64,000 nucleotides of DNA, taken from positions 24,016,142 through 24,080,141 of the forward strand of contig NC_089722.1 in NCBI RefSeq assembly GCF_035083965.1, in the 5' to 3' direction. The stretch comes from Branchiostoma lanceolatum (Eukaryota > Chordata > Leptocardii > Amphioxiformes > Branchiostomatidae). Made by a program: the position numbers and the translations under genes. Each line of letters opens with the position of its first letter. Position 1 is the stretch's first letter. Under the pieces are notes generated by a model. That model saw nothing but the letters and a program-made list of their open reading frames with translations, made no database searches and had not been told where the DNA came from. Of this stretch, positions 37,910 through 48,312 are shown piece by piece.

Positions 37910-40900
37910 CTACATGTTGGCCACATAGATCCCGTGGGTCTGCATGGGGACTTTGTTGGGTTGGGAGAGCTCTGCCCGGCCCAGCTCGGTGAAGGTCTTC
38001 CCATCCAGGACCAGCAGGAAACAGGTGGACTTCCCCTCATCCGCCCTCACCACAGCAGACAGGACCACACCTGAGAGAGCAGAGAAGTGCACCCTGGAGG
38101 ATTTTGCTGGAACTGCAGTCTTGTATTACCCTTGCCTCAACCCCAAACCTAGCAGACTGTACTACACCTGAGAGGTGCATGGTCTCCTAAGTGTTGGACT
38201 GTCACCTGGTGGAGTTTCCTGGAACTGCAGTCCTGGATGTCTACTTCAGATCTTTTCATACACATATCACAGGCTACCCATTGGGGGGCCAATTCTCTGT
38301 CTAGACTCCCCTAGTATGAAGATACTATATTGTTCTACTGTATAATCTGTTGATAGACAGTGAATTTTCTCCCCTTTAGATTTTATAGCGTGTTATTTTA
38401 AGAATGTACATGTATATTGCTTGTAAGAGTTTGTATGATTGTATACCTGTATGATTTTATATTGTTAACTGATGTAACCATCTTATTCTATTATGTATTG
38501 TGGAGCAAGGTTAGCCCCTTACAATAGCTACCGCTAGTTGGGCAACCTTAGCTGTTGTACCGTGCACACGTCAAATGAATAAATAAAAAAATAAATCACA
38601 GGCTACTTGAAATGTTTCGGTAATGCACACTTTTCAAGTACAACCAATGATGAATAAACTGAATTATACATTGCTCAACACAAGTACTGACTGTTGACTG
38701 TTGCTATATTCTCTAGATCCAAATGCAATACAATTATAACTACCATCATCCTCTGAGGTTGGGTTTGGTGCCTCCACAAAGACAGGCTCTGAAGTGTAAC
38801 AGTTCTCCTCAGACCAGTATATGTTCTCTTTAGTCTGGGCATCCACCTTCACTAGCTAGGAAAATTGTAATAAAGTTAGCAATCTGGAAAGTAAAGATAC
38901 CCCACACAAACATTTAAAACTTAATTTCATAGTCTAATACACAGTGTAAGTATTACCACAATGTTTTCATGACCCAGATTTTATTACTGTTTAAAACTTA
39001 TACAATGTGGTGCATACTAGTAAGTTGCATGTCAACAAATGTTGTTTTGTAAATGAATTATATACTTATGTCACTTACTCTGAATGGCGTACGGTAAACA
39101 TCTACTGCGTAGATGTAGCGGTACTTCCTCCCATTGTACTTTTCATTAACCCTGGGCAGATCAAAGTTGGCTACAACAAAAAACATGGACAGTACAGGTT
39201 ATTGTACAGGATATTGTACTCTATTGAACAGTGAACGTTATTGTGTGGAAATAGACATGAAAAAGTGACTTCAATTAAAACTAAACTGAAAGATACTACG
39301 GAACTGTTTGAACTATGACAGAGCGAAGAAAAGTGAATTAAGTGAAGAAAAGTCTTCTGTTCCAAGTGTATTGTGATAAGCTGGTAAAATACATATCAAG
39401 AATCAATAAGGTCCACAGTTAACATGAAGATGCATCAGTAATACATAATATTAGTCATAGCAGGTAACTAATTGATCTATTAGACTAATAGTATTTTTTA
39501 CAAAGAAGCAAAATAGATTAATTGCAGTTCCAAGGCAACCTGTTTTGATAGGAAGTGCAAATTGAGTGTGGAAGTGCAAATGAGTGTTGTTCAGCACCAA
39601 GGACAGGTGCGGAATTGTTACTGTACAGTAACTGGCAAAAACTGAAATTCTGTCACCGTAAGCACAGCCTACTTCAACAGAAAAGTAAAATGTGTTCTAT
39701 TCAGCACCAAGGACAGGCATGTTATTGCTTACCACCGATAAGCAATAACGCTGTTGTAAGGCCAAGGAAAAATATGTTGTGTTTCTGCTTACCCCAAAAT
39801 CGGTTACCGACATCCAAAGACAAAAGAAAAAACCTTCCAACCATACTTTTTTCAGGACTGTAATCAGAAAGAAATTTAATCTAATTTTCCTAGACTTTGC
39901 GAAGAACTGTTGTTACCATCAGTGAGGATCTCTGGCACACAGTAGATGGAGTCGTCCTTCCTGATAGCCGAGGCCAGGGTGTCGGACAGCTTCACTAGGT
40001 TCTCATCATCAGGGACGTCCTGTAGGTCACAAATAAACAAGATTATGGGGATAGTTCATCGACTAGTGAGGTTTCACATGCTGCCTGAGGCAAAATTCTT
40101 CACTCTACATCTTCTTTTTGGTCATATCTTTCATTAGTTATTGAGATATTTGCCTCTAAAGTTAGTTAAATTTCCCAAACCCAAGTATTATTCCAGATTG
40201 ATGGGATCATTGATCAGTAGCTTACACCTCTATGTTCTGACACACCTATGTTCCTGTACCCGTGTTCCGACACCCCCTAGCCCTAGCCTTCGCCCTTGTC
40301 CTAGTCTTAGCCCTAAGCCCTAGCCCTAGTCCTAGATTTGTAGCAATGACCTATAACATAGGGGCGTTGGAATGTAGGGGTGTTAGAACATAGGGGCATC
40401 CCCGTTCAGTATTGTAAAAGTCAAGCAAACATTAATATTAATCAACACAATCTACCTCTGGAACATCAAGAGGCAGGACAAATCTAGCAATGTAGTTGTC
40501 CGTGTCTCCGAGCTTCTCGTTGGCCTCCTCCTTGGACCAGGTGCGGAGGTTGTGCAGGTAGAACTGGAAGACGGCATCCATCTTGGCAAAGGCACACAGG
40601 TCCATGACCAGGTGTCCGTTGTCTTCGTACGCGTTGATGTGGTGGAATGTCATCATCGCGTCTGCTGTGTACTTGGTGGTCCAGACCTTCCCTGTGGCCT
40701 TCTCTATAACATGGAACTGGGTCTGGTAAAACAAGGTGAAGAAGACAAAGAAACAACATAAGAAAACAATGGATGATTCAAACATTTTGTCCCAGATTTG
40801 ACTTTTGCTGACCTCGTGTGTTTCTGCATATCCCAATATAGACATTAGCATATATCCTCAGTGTTGCTATTTTTGTCTGTGAAATGAAGGATTGCAAAGC

Positions 40901-43900
40901 GGTATGGGTAATGAGGTAAAGTTTGTCCTCTCTGATTGCCTTGTGTAGTAATTTGGTAGTGAACACGTTTTGGGAATAATGGAAGTTTCTTAATTACTGG
41001 TACGGTCAAACTGATGTACACATGTCCTAATATCTAGAGACAGTGCATTGCACAAAAATTAAAATAATGACAATAATACTAAAGCCTTGAGAGGGATAAT
41101 GCACCAAGCATCTTTGTTAAGTTGCCTGGGGACTTAATTCCAGACCTTAAAAAAATGATGAAGATGGCCAACAACATCTTATGATTCCAGACTCACAGGA
41201 ATCTCCTTGTGAAACTGGAAGGCCCAGTCCACACCCTTGCCCAACAGGGGGCCTGCCATGATCTTCAACACGTTCAGAAAAAATGGCTGCTCCACGAAGA
41301 CAATGTAGTTCTCGGTCATGGCAAAACTGTGGAAGTAGTTCGGGAAGGCACCATACTTCTGGGGGATCTTGGCAATGATGGAGGCTTTCTGGAGGGGGTT
41401 CTCCACTTCACCTGGATTGTCATAAAAAGATATGAACATCAGCTGGATAATCATGATCCCCTCGCTGTTAAGGAGTTCCTTCTTTGTGTTGGATCAAAGC
41501 TCAAAACTTTACAAAATATTTTTCATAAGATTCGTAACTTCTCAGATAGTGCGCCAAAAATAATTACTCAAGCAACTGGATAAAGTTTTGAAAACTTTAT
41601 CCAGTTGCTTGAGTAATTATTTTTGGCATATCTTACTACCTTGATGTCTAACTTTCATCAACGTTTTCAGATAGTGCTTTGTGCATTTTTCATAAAATTT
41701 GTACATTTTGTATCGTACAGTGAGTCACTACTTCATGCCTTTTTCATAAAAGTCCTACCCATTTCATCAAATTTGTAGAAAAATTGCTTAGACACCCTTG
41801 ACTATTGCTACAGTGTCAATCAAACTTCCCCCTACCCTTATCCGGCGGAGGGATCTTGATCAGGCAGTACCCCCCGTTCTTGCCGTAGGTCGTTCCCATG
41901 TTGTACGTGGTTCCGTCTGTGTCGTTCTGAGCATGTGCAGTGGCTCCGTTCACCGCAACATACTTCTCATAGTCTACCTAGAAATATGATCATAATAAAC
42001 AATTTCGACGACGACGAGCGGTGCTCAGGCCAGAATGGTCAAAATGAAATTGCAATATCGCATAGTTTGGATATTGTATAACTTGAAAAGCAGGACTGGT
42101 GCATTTTAGAAGTCTAATCAAAATTTTGAACACTATTCAATGTGAAAGGAAGTCAGAACTTTTGATGAATGAATGATAAGTACTGTACACCATTAATGTT
42201 TCTGTGTTGCATCTATTGACAACTTCTGTTTTGCATTCAGATTTTTCTTCAGCTGACTCAATTCTGAAAGTTTTCCATACATAACTGCTTAATATACATA
42301 AACTGGGAAATATCCCCAATAGAAAAAATGATAATGGTATCTTCACCTTCAATTTGCCGGAGTCCAGGGTTCTGGGGTCGACCTTGCGGATGAAGGGGAG
42401 CTCCGTGTGTGCGTAATATTCCTCCCCCACCTGCATGAGATGGACGTTCCCATTGTCAGTCCTGGGCCTGGACATGGGAGTGAAATAAGCGAACATCCTG
42501 CAGGGAACAGAAAGGTCAACAATTTTGGGGTTATTTCAAGAAATATTAGCAACATTTTCTAAATAAAGTATAGGCTAGTACAGGTGCTTAACAACAGGCA
42601 TCATGAGTTCTTGACTTCTACACTCAAGAACTGACCCTTACCAAACGGTAATGGACATAATGACTTGACCAACTATTATTTGTTATTATTGTTTATTCAT
42701 TATTTATCTATTCTTTGTATCATTGTTACAATTTGAGTCACCTTGGTTCTGACCAAGCTTTAGTTATTTATTGTTATGTTGACCCCTTGACATGCCCTCA
42801 TCTTGACGTCTATGAAAAGCGGCCAAGATGGCCGATTAGAGCTTTTTTCGAGAATAAATAAAGGCACAAACAAACTTAAGAATTTGCATAAGACCAAGAC
42901 ACTGACATTTAAAACTGTAACTTTCCTGACAGAAAAACAGGAACACATGATGTTCTCACAAATGCCCATTTCTCAACTGATTAGAATCTTGAGAGGGATG
43001 TTGGAATAGATTGAATCTAAGTTACATCTACTCAGGCCAATCTGATGCCTGTTCTGCTATATTGAAATTCTGAATCATCAAAACCATTCTTGTATCATGT
43101 TGATGAAGGTTGAGACATCCAGATAGTATTACACAAGATACAGTTAAAAAAATAACTGGATACAATGTTGATCCAGTTCAACTTCAACTTTAGTAACACC
43201 CCCAAATGACCCCATCAGGGGCATAGCAGGGGAGAGGAGGCCCCGGGCTAGGGTGGGCAGGCCTGCAGCCTGGCCCAGAACATCTCAACTGTGGGAGACA
43301 GTTGCTCGAGGAACTGTTATCTTGTGCATTCTTGTACCACAGAAAAGGTACACTCAAGTACCATCAGGAAAGTAAGGAAAGTGATCTCGAACCAGTTTTG
43401 CTCAAATATAATGAACAGATGAGCTAATCTTCCACTGGTCGTGTCAGAGAAGACAGACGCTTTATACAGTATTTTACAGGTTCATTGTACTGGGGAAATT
43501 CCCCTAGCTCTTTTCGACAAGCACAATGAACAGTGGACCACGGCTTAACGTCCCGTCCTAAGGACTGCGGCCCTTTCTGTAAGCGCATGTCGGGATCGAA
43601 CCCGGGGCTTCTAGTTCCAGAGGCAGGGCCGCTAACCACTGGACTACACACGCTACCATAATTTCAGGAATTTTTTCACCTGGAAAAGATGCTCTTGCAG
43701 GGATCAGGGTAGGCGGAGGTGCCGAACTCTGACATGACGATCCTCTTCTGCTCCAGTCCCTGCACATACGCATCACTGCGCAGAAACTTACTCTGGTACC
43801 TCACATCTCCATTCTGTAGATAAGAAGAACTCAATTGGACAACAGTTGCAACAGGTATGGATACCAACTCGTAAATACAACATTGCTCAATCCTTGGCCA

Positions 43901-46153
43901 TAGCATTCTTTTATCATAATCATCCCTTAAGAATGTAGAAAAGTCTTTAATTATTTCTGCACCAGTTTATATGACCATCCTCAGCTTTAGGGCTATGGTT
44001 GACATGATCAACAGGTGTTTTTCATGATCATTAATCATTCACAAATCACAAGACCAACAAAGGCATTTTTCCGTAAATTAGTGCCAAAAAATTAGTAAAT
44101 TAGTAAATTAGTAAATTAGTGCCAAAAAATTCCTATTCCCTTTCCTCAAACTTTACTAACTTAAATTCTTTGAAAAGATAGAAACCATCACTCAGCATGC
44201 AGGTGTTACTTCCCTGTCCCTACCTGAATGTGGAACTTGTGGATGAGAGCCATGCCATCGAACCAGTGTCTGTACTTCTGTTCCCCCTGTTCAAACTTCC
44301 CAGGACTGTTCCTCAGCAGGGACCCAGACAGCCACTTGGGGATCTGGCCTGTAAACAACAACAACAATAAAAACAACAACAACAATAATGATTCAAAAGG
44401 AGAAAGAAAGGATATAAGTGAAACATGGAAACTTAAAGAAAGAAGACAATTTCTTTATTCAGACGACACATGAGGGTGAAACCATGTCTGCATTTTCAAT
44501 GTTTCAATATTTGCAAATTCCTACCCTTATGTTGATTGCAAGTGAAAAGAAATAGTTGTTAGGAATAGAAACAGAAAAAAATAGAGCATACTATTCAGTG
44601 TTTTAAATCTACTCTATGGTTCTATTTAGCATTTACAAACACACTTCAAGATACAGTTACACAGGCACAGCATTTGTCAACTCAAAGCATTCAATATAGT
44701 ATATTATCAAGTTTTCTTTTCTGATTGTGACCATTACTTGTAGCCTGAGTACCAACCTCCGTAGTGACCGCTGGCTCAAAAGAATTCGCTTGCTAACCAC
44801 GGAGTCTGACCCTGCGCGTATCCGTAACGGCTGTTATTCAGATATTCGTTTAGATTTTGAACGAGCTCGCTGATTGGCCCCATTCGTCTAAGCCCTCCCC
44901 ATGCCACACTGTTCTTCGTAACGGGTAGGTTCTAAGAACTGAATAGAGACACCTTGGAATGAAAAATGGCACTACGCAAATGAGGCCCCGCCCACCGAAC
45001 GCAGCTCGAATTCCCCTCATTACGTTATAATGAGACAGCCGTTACGGATACGCGCAGGGTCAGACTCCGTGGTTAGCAAGCGAATTCTTTTGAGCCAGCG
45101 GTCACTACGGAGGTTGGTACTCAGGCTACATTACTTGTCCTTACTGCAGCTAAATTTCACAGCAATGAATCTCAGGCTCTCAGCTAATCTTTTTTATTAC
45201 TATTGAGTCTTTTCAATTGATGATTTGATTGATATGTAAAAATCACTAGGAGTGACTGTCTTAGACCCAGTTGTTAGACCATGATGGTTTAAATGTTCAC
45301 AGTTTGATAATTCGTTTGTTTCTTTTCTACAAGTGTCTGCTTGCTGGTGAAAACTTTTTTATGGTCCTGCTGTTCACATCATTGATTTTTGCTTTGTTAT
45401 CATTGTTGTTCTCCTAGTCATAATGCACAGACCCAATTTCCTTATCATTGTGCAAACTGTTGCCTGACTAGTGCAGGTCTAGAGTACAAAAAACATGCAC
45501 CTTGATCAGATGGCCAGGCAGTGGTTTGTCAGGGACAGAATACACAATGCAGGGCTCAAAATACTGGGTGCATGTGCATTTCTATGCATGCAAAATTGAA
45601 GCTGTGCATCTAATTTTTGACAGTGGATGCACCATTGCACCTATATATTTTTGTAGGCCATAGAATAAAGGTACAATTATACACTAGTATGCAGCATATC
45701 ATTGAAATTTTAGTATCAGAAAAAGCAATATAACCTCTGTTGTATTTTGATGTATAACTTGAAAAGTTACATGTAGCTAAAATAGAATTACATATTGAAG
45801 AGAGGCAGTAAGGTTAAACTTAAAAGTTCGTAATTACGTTTTGCTGTCATTCTATTTCATTCTAATATAACGTTGTTTATTTTATTAAGATCTCCAAAAT
45901 TATTTCTGTGTATCTAACTTTTAGGTTAAATGTACCAGTGCACCTATTCAAAAAAATGAATTCCGAATCTGAGCCCTGTATTGAAATGTGACAATTGTAC
46001 TTTGATCAGTGGCCTAGTTGGCCAACACCACCCTCGTGACAAGCCCCATCACGTGTAAAACCTCCTTGGTGTAATGTACAACTCACCTGTAACTTTTGTA
46101 GGTATTGGGTCTGGAGTCTCCTCACAGGTTTTAAAGACCTCTTTCATAGCCAT
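37910..46153 (-). CDS. Carotenoid cleavage oxygenase, BCO2-like (BCO/RPE65 family)
   Basis: Eleven coding exons: 46087-46153, 44224-44348, 43680-43813, 42347-42497, 41836-41977, 41197-41411, 40456-40722, 39917-40019, 39079-39170, 38744-38855, 37910-38070. Phases agree; total 523 codons (522 aa), the usual family length. Family enzymes are cytosolic or mitochondrial non-haem Fe(II) dioxygenases that cleave carotenoids. The four iron-binding histidines are visible: H174 (ATAH), H234 (YFHSF), H305 or H306 (FHHINAYED) and H515 (THGIYV). RPE65/BCO signatures include [20 protein letters not shown] and [28 protein letters not shown] and SEPVFV favour BCO2 over BCO1. The start is well placed: ATG 46153 is in a GCCATGG context, and a probable 5' untranslated exon (donor GACTA|GTAAGT, ending at 46962) would create an in-frame TAA at the junction. 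The usual HPHYD around the first histidine is HAQND. Confidence 0.95.
38340..38605 (+). repeat. Probable 3' end of a non-LTR retrotransposon or other dispersed repeat
   Basis: AT-rich sequence ending in GAATAAATAAAAAAATAAA, the type of simple tail that closes CR1/L2-like elements. It lies in the last intron of the oxygenase gene. There is no coding remnant, so the class is a guess. Confidence 0.3.
39580..39790. repeat. Two diverged tandem copies carrying CAGCACCAAGGACAG
   Basis: TTCAGCACCAAGGACAG occurs at about 39590 and again at about 39704. Each copy is followed by a short hairpin: TTACTGTACAGTAA in the first, TTATTGCTTACC...GATAAGCAATAA in the second. The same motif forms the core of the minisatellite at 50740-51125. 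Confidence 0.6.
40226..40400. repeat. Inverted repeat around a degenerate CCCTAG/CCCTAA tract
   Basis: The core at about 40275-40335 is a degenerate array of CCCTAG, CCCTAA and CCTAGT hexamers. It is flanked by imperfect inverted arms: CTATGTTCTGACACACCTATGTTCC at the left matches the complement of TAGGGGTGTTAGAACATAGGG at the right. It lies in an oxygenase intron. The hexamers resemble telomeric TTAGGG variants, but the array is short and imperfect. Confidence 0.55.
41553..41627. repeat. 75-bp perfect palindrome
   Basis: Two 37-base arms around one central base (41590). The left arm starts GCCAAAAATAATTACTC and the right arm ends GAGTAATTATTTTTGGC; I matched every base. It lies in the oxygenase intron between exons 41836-41977 and 41197-41411. 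It is probably a minimal foldback element. Confidence 0.9.
43430..43658 (-). repeat. tRNA-derived SINE (same family as 721-1292)
   Basis: On the minus strand the head reads GTAGCGTGTGTAGTCCAGTG with an A-box-like TAGTCCAGTGGTTAG. The B-box GGTTCGATCCC lies at about 43592-43602. The tail has GGACGGGACGTTAAG and CTTGTCGAAAAG, shared with the interrupted SINE at 721-1292. It sits in an oxygenase intron, 22 bp from exon 43680-43813. Confidence 0.85.
44740..45128. mobile_element. Foldback MITE, 389 bp, 9-bp TSD CATTACTTG
   Basis: Terminal inverted repeats of roughly 95 bp, almost perfect, start TAGCCTGAGTACCAACCTCC and end with the complement. Perfect 9-bp duplications CATTACTTG lie at 44731-44739 and 45129-45137. 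It has no coding capacity. A 9-bp duplication with long terminal repeats suggests a Mutator-like mobiliser (inference). It lies in the first coding intron of the oxygenase gene. Confidence 0.9.
45550..45978. mobile_element. Possible hAT-like MITE with CAGGGCTC ends
   Basis: Begins CAGGGCTCAAAATAC and ends GAATCTGAGCCCTG. Inner inverted fragments such as GTGCATGTGCA and GTGCACC recur. CAGGG termini are typical of hAT elements, but the flanks do not form a clean 8-bp duplication, so it may be old or misbounded. Confidence 0.5.
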
Positions 46154-46380
46154 GGCTACAGAATAGGGGCTTGCGAACAGCTGTAGAATATATCTGAAAA
46201 GGGGTGTATCAAGAAAGAAAAAGGGATAAGATTTGAGGACAAAGGTGATCATTCAGTGACGTTGTGAGAGAGAAAAAACGACCAAACAAAAATGCACAAA
46301 TTGCTGACATTAGAAAATACAAATTAAAAGACCTTTCAAACAAGACAATCAATCTAGGCCTTCTCGAGTTGTCGTGTTCA

Positions 46381-46414
46381 CAGACAGGCAGGCAGACAGA
46401 CAGACAGACAGACA

Positions 46415-46447
<33 letters not shown>
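46381..46447. repeat. Compound microsatellite (CAGA)n(CA)n
   Basis: CAGACAGGCAGG leads into about six CAGA units and then about twelve CA units. It lies between the oxygenase start exon and its probable 5' untranslated exon. Confidence 0.95.
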
Positions 46448-46449
<2 letters not shown>

Positions 46450-46961
46450 CAGCTCCCGAAAACAAAACCTTCTTAGCGAAGGTAACCTTCACCTCTTGCA
46501 ACCCTAGATAGAATGGTCCGTCTGAAATTACGACTTACGTTTCTTGCGGGAATAATGTAAAAAGAACTGTCAGACAAAAAACAACAACACAATTTTCCGT
46601 AAAAAATACACAATTTTCTTGAGCCTTGGCCATTCCTAGACAAATCGCGCGTTTCATAACCTGTGGTCATCCGAAACCAGGCTGCTAGTTAAGCAGGGTT
46701 GACGGTGCAAATTATACAGACACGTTGCAACAGTCCTCAGACGGCTGTTGGTAGCGACTTCAGGAGAACTTTTTTTGAGCAAAACGTGTCCTTGCCTGAT
46801 CTCAGGCACTTTTGATTCACTCACGATGTACGACAAAATTGGATTCAGAGTACCAATGCTACGTGTGAGAAAGCACACAGTACGTTAACGTACCCATGGC
46901 CCAATCAAGTTGTCTCAGAGCGTTTTTAAGTTCTGTGAGTAACAATATGCACCATACTTAC

Positions 46962-47100
46962 TAGTCCCAAAAACACTCCTTGTCGAGACTTCTGGCACAG
47001 TAGATTTTAGGCAAAAGTTGTAAAAGTAAAAGGCAGGGGAGCCTGGAGACGTTCAGTTAGCTCCGGATAGAACAGCCCTGCGGATGGAACAAACCTCTTT
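46962..47100 (-). other. Probable 5' untranslated exon of the oxygenase gene
   Basis: A strong donor GACTA|GTAAGTATGG follows 46962 on the minus strand, and the next acceptor downstream is that of the start exon at 46193. Joining the two puts TAA in frame immediately before the oxygenase reading frame, consistent with untranslated sequence. The 5' limit is a guess. Confidence 0.45.
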
Positions 47101-47388
47101 GCTGGAACCAAGGACATTGCTGGAACAGGTCAAAGTCTCACGGCAATCCATCAGTGCGTTACCATAGCGATGACAGGTAGGTTGGAGGGCGGGCTATGGG
47201 CGTTCGTGCGCGTATCTCGAGAATAAAAGTCACAAATTTGATTGTTTTCATCTTTGACGCGACAAGTTCATTGTTTTTTTGTGAAGTGCAGTTTTGTCTC
47301 ATATAGATTTGTTGATACGAAACACACTGAAATCATGAACGGAGAAGCACATGAAGGCATAAAACCTCTTTCACACCCCCAGGTCAGC

Positions 47389-47500
47389 TAGCCTGGGTGC
47401 CATCCTATTTCTACCGAGACTCCTACACTCGCTACCCTAAAAAAATTTTTAGGGTAGCGAGTGTAGGAGCCCCTGTAGAAATAGGATGGCACCCAGGCTA
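47389..47500. mobile_element. Short foldback element, 112 bp, 9-bp TSD CAGGTCAGC
   Basis: A near-perfect hairpin: TAGCCTGGGTGCCATCC ... GGATGGCACCCAGGCTA, with loop CCCTAAAAAAATTTTTAGGG. CAGGTCAGC flanks both sides (47380-47388, 47501-47509). Its ends (TAGCCTGGGTGCC) match those of the element at 44740-45128 (TAGCCTGAGTACC), and the duplication length is the same. Confidence 0.9.
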
Positions 47501-47509
47501 CAGGTCAGC

Positions 47510-48312
47510 GACCCTATTAAAATTTAAAGGACGTTGCACACTTTGAATACACTCTTCTCTTCTTGCATGTCGCTGCTGTTCAAAACATACCAAAACAATT
47601 TGGGAAAGTGAATTTGGTCGAAGTCTCCCTTGTTCTTAAATGATTAGCGGTGGGTTTAATATCTTTAACGTTAGAGAGTTTTTCTTTATTTCTTTCTATA
47701 ATTGATACCTTATTTGTAATGCTGATGTGTGTGTGCAATGAATAGCAAGGCTGAGTTGATTTATGTTATGTCTCAGATAAAGTGTCCAATTTCCCCACTT
47801 TGTTGAAATTGGGGTAAAGTGAGGAACTTGGGTATTAAAGTGAGAAACATCAATTCCCTTGTACATACAGGGTAGTGTTTCAGACTTATAGTTATACATG
47901 ACATTGTATGGATGAGATGAAAAATATTTTATTCACAGAATACTATTATACAAATGTCGACAACTGATAGACTATTGAAATACATAGCAGGCATGCCAAA
48001 GCTTCTTAACACTTTGATCAATTTGAGTAATTCTTACAAGCTGTGCTTTAGGCAGATGTGGACAGTAATGTTGGGATAATGATGTTTTAATAATACAATT
48101 GAATATATAAATCTGCACAAAATATTAATCCAAATATTTACATCTAGAATAAAATCAATACACAACTTTGACAGTTTCCATTTTGTTTCTTGTGTTCCAA
48201 ATACAGAATAGTATATCAGTCAGCTCATCTACATGTGCTGCTCCAAGGTGACATTCAACACATCTGACATGAACAGTAGGCCTCAACTTGAAACTAACTG
48301 ACATCACAGCAG
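47510..48312. other. Intergenic DNA and MKS1 3' UTR
   Basis: No gene seen between the foldback and the MKS1 stop codon. On the minus strand an ATTAAA at 48086-48091, about 225 bp past the MKS1 stop, could be its polyadenylation signal. Confidence 0.45.
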
